The notes beneath the pieces are model-generated. The model was not told where the DNA came from. It was given only the letters and a program-made list of their open reading frames with translations, and did no database searches. A stretch of 37,812 nt of DNA, from positions 1 through 37,812 of IMG/VR virus record IMGVR_UViG_3300007960_003683; one strand, 5' to 3'. Source of the stretch: a virus. The position numbers and the translations under genes were made by a program. Each line of letters opens with the position of its first letter. Position 1 is the first letter of the stretch. This document shows, piece after piece, positions 13,860 to 22,424 of this stretch.

Positions 13860-14037
13860 AAGAACAAATGCAGTATTACGAACTGAACGGTTTCTGATTG
13901 ATCTATTGAACCCTAAAAAGACGCCCAGGGTTCCACGAGCAGTGAGACAAGAAGCAGGTAGACTGTTAAAGCACTATCCTTCAAAATATGATATGGAATA
14001 TATGGAAGAGAGATTTAGTTATGAATATAAAACATGA
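13843..14037 (+). CDS. BPSL0761-family-like small protein
   Basis: The ATG at 13843 follows AAGGAAAG. The 64-residue product runs LPTERTNAVLRTERFLIDL, then NPKKTPRVPRAVRQEAG and LLKHYPSKYDM, matching the BPSL0761 family found in proteobacteria and phages; its function is not established. Its last codons contain MEERFSYEY, encoded by a 25-base segment that recurs at the end of the next gene. Confidence 0.75.
   Translation: MTLPTERTNAVLRTERFLIDLLNPKKTPRVPRAVRQEAGRLLKHYPSKYDMEYMEERFSYEYKT
14002..14026 (+). repeat. Direct repeat at gene junction, copy 1
   Basis: A 25-base segment starting ATGGAAGAGAG and ending with the next gene's start codon. It matches 14420-14444 at 21 of 25 positions; all four differences are A/G transitions. 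The pair flanks the gene 14021-14446. Confidence 0.65.
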
Positions 14038-14446
14038 ACCTATTTTTAAAACTGATGCTATGGCAGAACACTATTCTAAAAAAGACGGTGTAGCTGTTAA
14101 GTATGTTTGCACAAGTGCACTAGGTGGTGAAGCGCAGGCGATGGATATTTTTTATCGCGATACTCCTCATCCTCAGTTTGGTAATCGCTACTTTGGTATG
14201 TTCATTGACCATCTGGATCGTGTGACGATTACCAATGCAGATCGTATCGAGGGTGCAGAGTTTGCCATGATCGAGGATGGCGAAGGTAACCTACATTACA
14301 GTGCTCATCGACATGACTACAAAACTGTGGACGGCAAAATGATTGACGGTGGCAGGGCATATATTCGTTCAAGTGGTGAAGTTGTGTTGTACAAAGTTCG
14401 TGACGGTGAGATTGTAAAAATGGAAGAGAGGTTTGATTATGAGTGA
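14021..14446 (+). CDS. Hypothetical protein between direct repeats
   Basis: The ATG at 14021 has a GAGAG-type ribosome site and overlaps the BPSL0761-like stop. The 141-residue product is beta-rich (HYSKKDGVAVKYVCTSALGG, FGNRYFGMFIDHLDRVTITNAD, GGRAYIRSSGEVVLYKVRDGE). No function is recognised. Its end repeats the previous gene's end (MEERFDYE against MEERFSYE), and the DNA repeats bracket the gene, as if the ORF had been gained or duplicated as a unit carrying its own ribosome site. Confidence 0.75.
   Translation: MNIKHEPIFKTDAMAEHYSKKDGVAVKYVCTSALGGEAQAMDIFYRDTPHPQFGNRYFGMFIDHLDRVTITNADRIEGAEFAMIEDGEGNLHYSAHRHDYKTVDGKMIDGGRAYIRSSGEVVLYKVRDGEIVKMEERFDYE
14420..14444 (+). repeat. Direct repeat at gene junction, copy 2
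   Basis: Second copy of the junction segment (see 14002-14026). It carries the ribosome site and start codon of gp62. Confidence 0.65.
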
Positions 14447-14900
14447 TGCAATTTTAGAAGGCTTTGGCTCTGCAGTAGAAGAGATTAAAGAAGAAGAGTT
14501 TAATGAAAAGCTCTCTAAAATTTCTCCTTTTGACTTTGTTAACAGCATTAACTTTACAAAACAGAATTTAATTATTGATGAGAGGACTGAGAACGAATAC
14601 AATCCTTTTATCGTTAATCGTGGGTTAGGTTTTAATCCTGATACAGTAATTGCATCGAATGAAATGAACTCACGTCCACACCTAGATAAAAAAATGCAAT
14701 ATGATTTTTTACAGGCAGTGGTAAGAAAAGGCAAACGCTATGGTAAATGGCTAAAGAGTGAAGAAGAAAATTTAGAACTAATACAGAAGCAGTTTGGGTA
14801 TAGTTTTAATAAAGCTAAAGAGGCTCTCCGTATTTTGACAGAAGAACAGTTGCAGGAGATCCGTGAGTATCAAGAAACATCTAAAGGTGGAAAGTTATAA
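14439..14900 (+). CDS. gp62: Clamp loader small subunit, T4 gp62-like
   Basis: The ATG at 14439 follows GAAGAGAGG; the in-frame TTG six bases earlier is less likely. The 153-residue product carries VRKGKRYGKWLK (T4 gp62 has VPRGKRYGKW) and ISPFDFVNSINFTKQNL, typical of marine T4-like gp62. It joins gp44 to load the gp45 clamp. It is shorter than T4 gp62 (187) and lies directly before regA as in T4. Confidence 0.88.
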   Translation: MSDAILEGFGSAVEEIKEEEFNEKLSKISPFDFVNSINFTKQNLIIDERTENEYNPFIVNRGLGFNPDTVIASNEMNSRPHLDKKMQYDFLQAVVRKGKRYGKWLKSEEENLELIQKQFGYSFNKAKEALRILTEEQLQEIREYQETSKGGKL

Positions 14901-14903
14901 ATA
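14896..14903 (+). promoter_or_regulatory. T4-type late promoter motif TATAAATA
   Basis: Exact late-box match, followed by TCC (TATAAATATCC), across the gp62 stop codon and 43 bp before regA. Function is uncertain because regA is an early gene in T4. Confidence 0.35.
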
Positions 14904-14945
14904 TCCTTGTCCATTGTTATGGAATATATTAATAAGGTAAATTGA

Positions 14946-15365
14946 ATGATTGACAAAGATAATTTCTTTGGTATTAGCTTTCCTGGTTACGAGCCTCTAG
15001 AGGTACTGCTTAATACACCCGACGACTTTTTAAAGGTAAAGGAAACTTTATCTCGCATCGGTGTAGCTTCTAGAAAAGACAATGTTTTATATCAATCTTG
15101 TCATATTTTGCACAAGAAAGGTAGATACTTTATTACGCATTTTAAAGAACTTTTTGCACTTGATGGCAAACAGACTGACATGACTGATAACGACTTGCAA
15201 CGAAGGAATACTATTGCAAGATTGCTTCAAGAATGGGGACTTATTAAAATACTTAAAGAAGAAGAATTAGAGTACGCTCCTTTAAGTCAAATTAAAATTA
15301 TAGCGTTTAAAGATAAACATGATTGGAACCTCGTTCCCAAATATAATATTGGAAAGAAATACTAA
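14946..15365 (+). CDS. regA: RegA translational repressor
   Basis: The 139-residue product is close to T4 RegA: TPDDFLKVKETLSRIGVASR, then KDNVLYQSCHILHKKGRYF, and the C-terminal KDKHDWNLVPKYNIG. RegA binds the translation start regions of early mRNAs, including its own, and blocks ribosomes. It is about 17 residues longer than T4 RegA (122), with extra sequence at the N-terminus and near residues 105-112. Its place between gp62 and the polymerase follows the T4 order. Confidence 0.96.
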   Translation: MIDKDNFFGISFPGYEPLEVLLNTPDDFLKVKETLSRIGVASRKDNVLYQSCHILHKKGRYFITHFKELFALDGKQTDMTDNDLQRRNTIARLLQEWGLIKILKEEELEYAPLSQIKIIAFKDKHDWNLVPKYNIGKKY

Positions 15366-15371
15366 AAATAA

Positions 15372-15953
15372 ATGCTGATTAATATTCACCCCTTGATTTG
15401 TTTTCAAGACAGTGTCCTGTCTGCAAAAGAATGCGAACATATAATTAAATTAGCTGAGCCTCACATGACTCGTGCAACTGTCATGACAGATGAGAATGGT
15501 GGTTTACACCCATCGAGAACAGGTAACTTTCATTTTATTAAGAAAGGTGAGGACACTATTGTAGACACTGTATACCGCAGAGTTTCAACACTTTGTGGCA
15601 TGCCTTTAGAATGGGGTGAGGCTATGCAGGTAATTAGTTACGACCAAACACAAGAGTATGCACCTCATTTTGATACTTTTGAACTTAAAAACATGCCTGA
15701 ACAAGAGGCGAGAGGCGGTCAACGAATATTAACAGCACTATGCTATTTGAACACACCAATGTCAGGAGGAGGAACAACCTTTCCTGAATTGAAAAGAACT
15801 ATTGATGCTAAACAAGGGCGCATGGTAGTATTCCAAAACACTTTTAATGGAGGAACTGTCAGACATCCTTGGTCTAAACACGGAGGAGATCCTGTTGGGA
15901 TGGGCATTAAATGGGCGTGTAATATTTGGTTTAGAGAATCTACATTTAAATAG
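15372..15953 (+). CDS. 2OG-Fe(II) oxygenase, prolyl-4-hydroxylase-like
   Basis: The 193-residue protein has an intact 2OG-oxygenase set: His99-x-Asp101 in YAPHFDTF, a distal His (His170 in SKHGGDPVG) and Lys180 for 2-oxoglutarate in GIKWACNIWFR, with the usual YLNTPMSGGGTTFPEL strand between. These enzymes hydroxylate proline or other side chains using iron, oxygen and 2-oxoglutarate. P4H-like genes are common in marine T4-like phages; substrates are unknown. It begins seven bases after regA. Confidence 0.92.
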   Translation: MLINIHPLICFQDSVLSAKECEHIIKLAEPHMTRATVMTDENGGLHPSRTGNFHFIKKGEDTIVDTVYRRVSTLCGMPLEWGEAMQVISYDQTQEYAPHFDTFELKNMPEQEARGGQRILTALCYLNTPMSGGGTTFPELKRTIDAKQGRMVVFQNTFNGGTVRHPWSKHGGDPVGMGIKWACNIWFRESTFK

Positions 15954-15985
15954 AAAAAACTGAGCTAACTATTATACATATTAAT

Positions 15986-16004
15986 GAGGTGCCGAAAGGG
16001 CCTC
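15986..16004 (+). other. RNA hairpin with GAAA loop in the hsp20 leader
   Basis: GAGG pairs with CCTC and an inner CC pairs with GG around a GAAA tetraloop, with a small TG/G internal loop. It lies 39-57 bases before the hsp20 start and is not followed by a T run, so it is not a classic terminator. Confidence 0.4.
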
Positions 16005-16042
16005 AAAATCTAACCTTGCTAAATTTATAGGAGGAAAGCAAA

Positions 16043-16486
16043 ATGGTAAGACGATATACTACAGCCACAATGGCTGATTTTCTAAACGATGTAGCACCTT
16101 TCACGGTAGGCTTTGATAAGGTACTAGATAATATTGCTAATGTTTCTGACATTGCACACAATTATCCCCCTTACAACATCGTAAAAAATGATGACGAATC
16201 ATTCGTTATCGAACTTGCAGCAGCAGGTTTCCGTAAGGACGAGTTTAATATTCAGCACGTCCCACATAACGGAAACAAGCTAATTGTACAGGGTGTTCAG
16301 GATCGCGGAGAAGATAAGCGTGATTTTGTACACAAAGGAATCGGCGCAAGAAACTTTACTAGATCATTTGCACTATCAGATGATGTAGTGGTTGACGGTG
16401 CTAAATTTGAAGACGGTATGCTTCTAATCTCACTCAAAAGAGTTATTCCAGAAGAGAAGAAAGCAAAAGAAATCAAAGTTAAATAA
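16043..16486 (+). CDS. hsp20: Hsp20-family small heat-shock protein
   Basis: The 147-residue product has the alpha-crystallin pattern: a conserved hydrophobic N-terminal region, YNIVKNDDESFVIELAAAGF, a beta sandwich core, GIGARNFTRSFALSDDVVVDGAKFEDGMLLISL, and a C-terminal Lys-rich tail (the I-x-I motif is weak, EIKVK). Such chaperones hold unfolding proteins. Marine T4-like phages often encode Hsp20, possibly to assist virion assembly. The ribosome site AGGAGG is ideal, and a hairpin sits in the leader. Confidence 0.95.
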   Translation: MVRRYTTATMADFLNDVAPFTVGFDKVLDNIANVSDIAHNYPPYNIVKNDDESFVIELAAAGFRKDEFNIQHVPHNGNKLIVQGVQDRGEDKRDFVHKGIGARNFTRSFALSDDVVVDGAKFEDGMLLISLKRVIPEEKKAKEIKVK

Positions 16487-16499
16487 TTAGGAGTAAAAC

Positions 16500-16832
16500 A
16501 TGGCCGACGTGCGTATTTTAAAATTGGTATCAGGTGAAGATATTATTGGTGACATCAAAGAGATTGATGTTGAAGGCAAAGAGTTTATCCTAGTTAATAA
16601 ACCTATGTTGGTGGTTATGATGCCAAAGCAGGAAAACCCTAACGAGTATGCCGTCGGCCTTGTTCCTTATGCACCTTTTGCGGAAGGGAACCAAGTACCT
16701 ATTATGCCGCAACACATTGTTTCAATTTACAGCCCAGAAGCAGGTCTAAGAAACGAATACAGTACTAGATTTGGTTCTGGATTAGTTGTACCTGATAATA
16801 AAATAGACACTAAAAAATTACTCAAAGGATAA
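16500..16832 (+). CDS. Conserved-type phage protein, Sm-like beta fold possible
   Basis: This 110-residue product starts VRILKLVSGEDIIGDIKEI, a pattern of small beta-barrel (Sm/SH3-like) proteins, and continues with KPMLVVMMPK and HIVSIYSPEAG. Marine T4-like phages carry similar proteins, commonly of unknown function. It follows hsp20 by 13 bases with AGGAG and precedes the nuclease by two. Confidence 0.65.
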   Translation: MADVRILKLVSGEDIIGDIKEIDVEGKEFILVNKPMLVVMMPKQENPNEYAVGLVPYAPFAEGNQVPIMPQHIVSIYSPEAGLRNEYSTRFGSGLVVPDNKIDTKKLLKG

Positions 16833-16834
16833 TA

Positions 16835-17248
16835 ATGTACGAGTATCGTTGTAACATTGTTAGAGTAGTAGATGGAGATACAGTAGATGTGGATATCGAC
16901 TTGGGCTTCGGTATATGGGTCCGCAATGAGCGCGTTCGTCTCTATGGTATCGACACACCGGAAAGTAGAACCCGTAATAAAGTCGAAAAGAAATACGGAT
17001 TGTACGCAAAGGAATTCCTCAAATCTATTCTTGGAAACCAATCCGTGCTACGAACTAAAAAAGACGAAGAAGGGAAATACGGTAGAATACTCGGAGAGTT
17101 TATCGTGTACGACTCGAAAGAGGATAGACAAGTTAGTGTAAAGGATATTATGATCCGAGAACATATTGGTGTACCTTACTTTGGGCAATCCAAAGAAGAA
17201 ATTGCAGAAGCACATTTAAGAAATTACGAACTATTAGGCGACATTTAA
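16835..17248 (+). CDS. Thermonuclease-like (SNase-fold) protein
   Basis: The 137-residue protein matches the staphylococcal-nuclease fold: RVVDGDTVDVDIDLG (calcium-site Asps), ERVRLYGIDTPESR (Arg and Glu of the active site) and GKYGRILGEF (second Arg). Such enzymes cleave DNA or RNA with calcium. The key residues appear intact. No signal peptide is seen, so it would act in the cytoplasm, for example in host DNA breakdown, which is inference. Confidence 0.9.
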   Translation: MYEYRCNIVRVVDGDTVDVDIDLGFGIWVRNERVRLYGIDTPESRTRNKVEKKYGLYAKEFLKSILGNQSVLRTKKDEEGKYGRILGEFIVYDSKEDRQVSVKDIMIREHIGVPYFGQSKEEIAEAHLRNYELLGDI

Positions 17249-17259
17249 CAAAATAGTTC

Positions 17260-17288
17260 TTGACATTCACTCCACAAGAGTGTATAAT
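17260..17288 (+). promoter_or_regulatory. Sigma70 promoter for DNA polymerase
   Basis: TTGACA (17260-17265) and TATAAT (17283-17288), 17-bp spacer. An inverted repeat CACTC-N5-GAGTG (17268-17282) fills most of the spacer. Confidence 0.88.
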
Positions 17289-17315
17289 ATGGTTCTAACT
17301 TGAGGTGGAGTCTAC

Positions 17316-19814
17316 ATGAACTTTTATACTTACGCTAAGCACTACGGCAACAAAATACATGTTCGTGGTGTTAAAAATGGTAAGCGTTTTATAGCAAGAC
17401 ACGACTTTAGTCCTACTTTGTATGTAAAGTCGGACAAACCCTCCCCTTTTAAAAGCATGTTTGGAGAAAAGATTTCTCCTATACTATTTGATACTAACAA
17501 AGAAGCATCCGAGTTTGTAGATCGCTATAAAGAAGTTTCTAACTTTCCTATTTTTGGACAAACCCAATGGGGGTATCAATATCTAACTGAAAGGTATCCA
17601 GGTACTGTTGAATGGAATGCTGAAAACATTGCCATTTATTCTATAGATATCGAAACAAGTTCTGAGAATGGCTTCCCCCAAGTAGACAATCCTATTGAAG
17701 AAGTTCTACTGATTACCTTACAAAACAATTTTACAAAAGACCTTACTACGTTTGGTGTAGGTTCATTTACACCTAGTGTACATACAAAACATCTAAATGT
17801 AGAATATATTCAGTGTGATACTGAACGTGCTTTGTTATTTAAGTTTATGGACTGGTGGAAAGAAAACTGTCCTGATGTTATAACAGGTTGGAACTCCTCT
17901 CTGTTTGACATTCCTTATCTTGTTGCTCGTACTGATAGACTTTTGGGAGACGATCATAAAAAGATGTACTCTCCTTTTGGTTTGGTTTCTCGTCGTGTAA
18001 TTAACATGCAAGGCAGAGAACAAACCACATACGACATTCAAGGTGTTGCACAGTTAGACTATTTGGACTTGTATAAGAAGTTTACATACACTGCACAAGA
18101 GTCCTACAAACTAGATTATATTGCTGAGGTAGAACTAGGACACAAAAAACTAGACAATCCCTTTGACACTTTTAAAGAGTTTTACGACAACGACTGGAAC
18201 TTGTTTGTTGAGTATAACATTATTGACACCGTCCTTGTTGATGAACTAGAGGACAAGATGAAGTTGATTGAACTTTGTCTAACTATGGCATACGATGCTA
18301 AGTGTAATTATCAAGATGTTTTTTCTTCTGTTAGGACTTGGGATTGTTTGTTGTACAATCATTTGATTGATCAAAATGTTGTAATACACCAGCGCCCGGA
18401 ACGTCCAGCAAGAACTATTGCTGGTGCTTTTGTACAAGAGCCTATTGCAGGACAATACGAGTGGGTTGCATCTTTTGACGCTACCTCACTTTATCCTTCT
18501 ATTATTATGCAGTACAATATGTCTCCTGAAACTCTTGTGCCAGGTAATACTTATGATGTAACTGTTGATAGTTTGTTAGATAGAAAAAACGATCTATCTG
18601 ATTTGAAGAAAGATGACTATGCAATGACTGCGAATGGTTATTGTTTTACACGAACACGAATGGGTTACTTTCCTGAAATTGTTAGTAAGTTTTTTGATGA
18701 CAGACAAAAGTATAAGCGTCTAATGATTGACGCTCAGAACAAATATGAGGAAACTGGAGACAAGAAGTATCAGAAGGATATATCTAAATTTAATAACTTC
18801 CAGATGGCTCGTAAGATTCAACTAAACAGTTTATATGGTGCAATGGCTAACGAATACTTTCGTTATTATGACGATCGAATTGCAGAAGGCATTACCCTGA
18901 CTGGACAATATATTATTAGGCAAACTGCTACTGCACTTGATACGTTTATAAACAAGGTGTGTGATACTGAAAATAAAATGTACAGTTTTTATTCTGACAC
19001 AGACTCATGTTACATTACTCTAAAGCCTCTTGTAGATAAGTTTTTTGCAGACAAGCCTAAAGAAAAAATTATTGACATTTTAGATAAGATTGGTAGTGAG
19101 CAGATAGAGCCTTGTATTGATAAGGCAATGCGTAATCTAGCTGACTACACAAATGCTTTTGAACATAAATTGTTCTTTAAGCGTGAGGCGATCGCCGATA
19201 ATTGTATCTGGGTTGCTAAAAAACGATACGCTATGAATGTTTACGACAACGAAGGTGTTCGTTATAAGGAACCTAAACTAAAGGTTATGGGTTTAGAAAT
19301 TGTTCGTTCCTCTACTCCTGGTTGTGTTCGAGACAGTCTAAAAGAAGCAGTTCGTATCTGTCTTACACAAGATGAAAATGCTTTGCACAAGTTTGTAGAT
19401 GCCACAAAGGCGGAGTTTAACAACAAGAGCCCTGAAGAGATTGCCTTCCCTCGTGGTTGTAATAACTTAGCAAAGTATAGAAGTGCTTCTCACATTTATG
19501 AAAAAGGAACACCTATTCATGTTCGAGGTAGTTTACTGTACAATTATTATTTAAAAGAGAACAAAGTTGAACATAAGTATGAGGACATTAAAGAGGGCGA
19601 TAAGATTAAATTTTTGTATCTCAAGGAGCCCAATGTAGTTAAGGAGAACTGTATGGCATTTATTGGAACTTTGCCGAAAGAGTTTGGCGTACACAAATAT
19701 ATAGATTATGACACAATGTTCCAAAAGGCATTTTTAGAACCTATGGATACTATTGTTAAAACTATGGGTTGGAATACAGAACCTCAAGCAACATTAGAAG
19801 ATCTGTTCTCATGA
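17316..19814 (+). CDS. gp43: Family B DNA polymerase, T4 gp43-like
   Basis: The 832-residue protein (T4 gp43 is 898) is complete. Exonuclease motif I YSIDIETSS carries Asp111 and Glu113, polymerase motif A FDATSLYPSI has Asp388, motif B KIQLNSLYGA is at 500-509, and motif C SDTDS at 560-564 has Asp561 and Asp563. These are the proofreading and nucleotide-transfer residues of the phage replicase. The RBS GAGGTGGAG is strong. The following gene overlaps its stop (ATGA). Confidence 0.97.
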   Translation: MNFYTYAKHYGNKIHVRGVKNGKRFIARHDFSPTLYVKSDKPSPFKSMFGEKISPILFDTNKEASEFVDRYKEVSNFPIFGQTQWGYQYLTERYPGTVEWNAENIAIYSIDIETSSENGFPQVDNPIEEVLLITLQNNFTKDLTTFGVGSFTPSVHTKHLNVEYIQCDTERALLFKFMDWWKENCPDVITGWNSSLFDIPYLVARTDRLLGDDHKKMYSPFGLVSRRVINMQGREQTTYDIQGVAQLDYLDLYKKFTYTAQESYKLDYIAEVELGHKKLDNPFDTFKEFYDNDWNLFVEYNIIDTVLVDELEDKMKLIELCLTMAYDAKCNYQDVFSSVRTWDCLLYNHLIDQNVVIHQRPERPARTIAGAFVQEPIAGQYEWVASFDATSLYPSIIMQYNMSPETLVPGNTYDVTVDSLLDRKNDLSDLKKDDYAMTANGYCFTRTRMGYFPEIVSKFFDDRQKYKRLMIDAQNKYEETGDKKYQKDISKFNNFQMARKIQLNSLYGAMANEYFRYYDDRIAEGITLTGQYIIRQTATALDTFINKVCDTENKMYSFYSDTDSCYITLKPLVDKFFADKPKEKIIDILDKIGSEQIEPCIDKAMRNLADYTNAFEHKLFFKREAIADNCIWVAKKRYAMNVYDNEGVRYKEPKLKVMGLEIVRSSTPGCVRDSLKEAVRICLTQDENALHKFVDATKAEFNNKSPEEIAFPRGCNNLAKYRSASHIYEKGTPIHVRGSLLYNYYLKENKVEHKYEDIKEGDKIKFLYLKEPNVVKENCMAFIGTLPKEFGVHKYIDYDTMFQKAFLEPMDTIVKTMGWNTEPQATLEDLFS

Positions 19815-20038
19815 GTTGGTGGGATAGATTAGTAGCACGCATTATTGCGTGGTTTGAGCGTCCGGTGGAAGAAAATCCTCTCGATAAGGCGATAGTAGAA
19901 AAACTTCCACAAGAAGGTGAAGTAAATAAAGTTTATCAAGCACGTTGGGTTTGGTACCATACAATACTTGCAATAGAATTGTTTTTTACTAATCTTCTTT
20001 TGTTGTTAATATTGTTTGTAGTAGCATTAAAATTATGA
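19811..20038 (+). CDS. Small membrane-anchored protein
   Basis: The ATG at 19811 overlaps the polymerase stop. The 75-residue product starts MSWWDRLVARIIAWFERP, has a polar middle, and ends in a hydrophobic stretch of about 25 residues (ELFFTNLLLLLILFVVAL) that can span the membrane. No family is recognised. It overlaps the next gene by four bases. Confidence 0.7.
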   Translation: MSWWDRLVARIIAWFERPVEENPLDKAIVEKLPQEGEVNKVYQARWVWYHTILAIELFFTNLLLLLILFVVALKL

Positions 20039-20553
20039 ATTTATTTCTTTTTCAAAACAAATACACTTACTTTGAAAGTCCTTGGCCGCACATTGTAATT
20101 GATAACTGTTTGCCTGATGACATTGCCAAAGAACTCTCAGATACATTTCTTGAAAAAACAGAGCTCTGGGATGAACTAAAGAATCAGAATATGAACAGCC
20201 TGTACAAGATGAATGTTTTGTTGTCAGGTATATTTAATAAGGATTTGGTAAACGTTTATACTGATGAATGGAATTTAAACGTACATGTTGCATCAACAGA
20301 AACAGAATTAATTAGAGATTGGCACATAGATGGGCTTGACAAACGATACCAAATTATATTATACTTAGGGGATATGAAGTGCGGTCAATATGAGATGAAA
20401 AATAAAGATGGATGGACTAAAACTATTCCATATAAACATAATCGTCTTTTGGCTTGGTATAACAATACCACCGATAACCCAACTTATCATAGATTTTGGA
20501 CAGGCGATAAAGACAGGCATACAGTTAACATGCCAATATACAGGAAAAAATAA
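20035..20553 (+). CDS. 2OG-Fe(II) oxygenase-like protein
   Basis: The 172-residue product begins with FESPWPHIVIDNCLPDDIA, common in phage 2OG oxygenases, and has the His97-x-Asp99 iron motif in RDWHIDGLDKR. A likely distal His (His152 in PTYHRFWTG) and Arg161 follow. It is one of four active-looking 2OG oxygenases here. The substrate is unknown. It overlaps the membrane-protein gene and abuts the dehydrogenase gene with no gap. Confidence 0.8.
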   Translation: MNLFLFQNKYTYFESPWPHIVIDNCLPDDIAKELSDTFLEKTELWDELKNQNMNSLYKMNVLLSGIFNKDLVNVYTDEWNLNVHVASTETELIRDWHIDGLDKRYQIILYLGDMKCGQYEMKNKDGWTKTIPYKHNRLLAWYNNTTDNPTYHRFWTGDKDRHTVNMPIYRKK

Positions 20554-21339
20554 ATGAGATTATTAATTGTAGGATATGGATTTGTAGGTAAGGCAACAGA
20601 GTATCTTTTTAAAGACTCTAATGTTGAACTAGATATTCATGATCCAGCACAGGGGTATAATAATAAACACCAAGTGTATGATTATATATTTTTGTGCGTA
20701 CCGACTGATTTAGATAGTGGAACTAAAAAATTAAATATTGAAACTCTTAAAACAGTATATGAGGAATGGAAAGATAAAGGGCGTACTGTCGTTAGAAGTA
20801 CTATTGGTCCTGATCAAGTAGAACAATTTCCAGAAGCAATTATTATGCCGGAGTTTTTAAGAGAGAAACATTGGAAGGAAGATGTAGACGATACAAACTT
20901 GCCTATTATTCTTGGCGGTGAACATGTTTGGTGTGAGCCACTATATACGAAAACTTGCACGCTAGGAAAAGGATATACAATCTTTGTGAGTGCCAAACAG
21001 GCTTCCATGTTTAAAATGGCTCGTAATACTGCTTTAGCTATGAGAGTAGCATTAGCAAACGAGTTTAAAGAAATTTGTGACAGATTAGATGTTAGTTATG
21101 ATGTGTTGCAAGGAATGCTTAGTCGCGACAAAGTAATTGGAGGTACACATTGGCAGGTACCTGGTCCAGACGGCAAAGTAGGTTTCGGAGGAAAATGTTT
21201 GCCAAAAGACTTGACACACATGAGTACTCTATGTTATAATGATTACAATATAATGGAAGATGCTGTTAAGGTTAATATGATTCGTAAAGTAAAAGAAATT
21301 GGAACCATGTTAGACTCGGCACATGCACATTTCCAGTAA
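20554..21339 (+). CDS. UDP-glucose/GDP-mannose dehydrogenase-like, short
   Basis: The 261-residue protein starts with a Rossmann GYGFVG (residues 7-12), has FLCVPTDLD and VVRSTI strands of the family, and the catalytic Cys215 in GFGGKCLPKDL. Family members oxidise nucleotide sugars to uronic acids in two NAD-dependent steps. The usual C-terminal sugar-nucleotide-binding domain is missing, since the family is normally about 400 residues, so activity or substrate may differ. It could feed the glycan-modifying genes further on. Confidence 0.85.
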   Translation: MRLLIVGYGFVGKATEYLFKDSNVELDIHDPAQGYNNKHQVYDYIFLCVPTDLDSGTKKLNIETLKTVYEEWKDKGRTVVRSTIGPDQVEQFPEAIIMPEFLREKHWKEDVDDTNLPIILGGEHVWCEPLYTKTCTLGKGYTIFVSAKQASMFKMARNTALAMRVALANEFKEICDRLDVSYDVLQGMLSRDKVIGGTHWQVPGPDGKVGFGGKCLPKDLTHMSTLCYNDYNIMEDAVKVNMIRKVKEIGTMLDSAHAHFQ

Positions 21340-21350
21340 GGAGAAATATT

Positions 21351-22424
21351 ATGAGTTTGATTGATAAACTAAAAAAGAATTCTACAATTAAAGAATCGGA
21401 AATCCTGACACAGTCTAAGTTTTTTACTTCTAAAGACTTGATTCAGACACCTGTTCCTGCACTTAACGTTGCGTTGAGTGGTAGACTTGATGGGGGACTT
21501 ACACCTGGACTAACTGTTTTTGCAGGTCCTAGTAAGCACTTTAAAACTGCTTTTGCTATGATGTTGGCAAAGGCATATCTAGACAAATATGATGATGGTG
21601 TTGTTTTGTTTTATGACTCGGAGTTTGGTGCTCCTCAGAGCTATTTTAATAGTTTTGGTATTGATACTGATAGAGTTGTACATACACCTATTACTGACAT
21701 TGAACAGTTAAAACATGATAGTATGTCTCAGCTAAATGGTATTGAGAGAGGCGATCATGTGATGATTATTGTTGACTCTGTTGGTAACTTAGCAAGTAAG
21801 AAAGAGGTAGAGGACGCTCTAGAAGGTAAGAGTGTAGCAGACATGACAAGGGCTAAAGGATTGAAGTCGTTGTTTAGAATGATTACGCCTCACTTAACTA
21901 TTAAAGACATTCCTGCAGTTGTTGTTAACCATACATATAAAGAGATTGGTTTGTTTCCGAAAGATGTTGTGTCTGGTGGTACAGGTATTTACTACAGTGC
22001 CGACAACATTTACATTATTGGTAGGCAACAAGAAAAAACAGGTAAGGACCTAACAGGTTATAATTTTATTATTAATGTTGAAAAGTCTCGCTATGTAAGA
22101 GAGAAGTCTAAAATCCCTGTTGAAGTTTCCTTTGAGGGTGGCATTAGTAAGTGGTCTGGTTTGTTAGACATTGCAATAGAATCCGGACATGTAATTAAAC
22201 CTTCTAATGGTTGGTATCAGAGAGTAGATATGTCTACAGGTGAAGCAGTTGATCCTAAAGTTAGAGCCAGCGACACTTACACCAAAGATTTTTGGTTGCC
22301 TATTTTGAAAGATGAAACATTCAGTAAATGGATTGAAAATAGGTATTTAATTTCTAGTGAGGCAGGTATTTTTAGAGATGAAGTTTCTGAAGAAGACATC
22401 GAAAAAGCATACGAAGAAGCCTGA
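21351..22424 (+). CDS. uvsX: UvsX RecA-like recombinase
   Basis: The 357-residue protein (T4 UvsX is 391) has Walker A AGPSKHFKTAFAM (GPSKHFKT at 59-66; T4 has GPSKSFKS), VMIIVDSVGNL as Walker B, and AVVVNHTYKEIG. It forms filaments on single-stranded DNA for repair and recombination-dependent replication. RBS AAGGAG is good. A zinc-ribbon ORF overlaps its last 47 bases. Confidence 0.96.
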   Translation: MSLIDKLKKNSTIKESEILTQSKFFTSKDLIQTPVPALNVALSGRLDGGLTPGLTVFAGPSKHFKTAFAMMLAKAYLDKYDDGVVLFYDSEFGAPQSYFNSFGIDTDRVVHTPITDIEQLKHDSMSQLNGIERGDHVMIIVDSVGNLASKKEVEDALEGKSVADMTRAKGLKSLFRMITPHLTIKDIPAVVVNHTYKEIGLFPKDVVSGGTGIYYSADNIYIIGRQQEKTGKDLTGYNFIINVEKSRYVREKSKIPVEVSFEGGISKWSGLLDIAIESGHVIKPSNGWYQRVDMSTGEAVDPKVRASDTYTKDFWLPILKDETFSKWIENRYLISSEAGIFRDEVSEEDIEKAYEEA

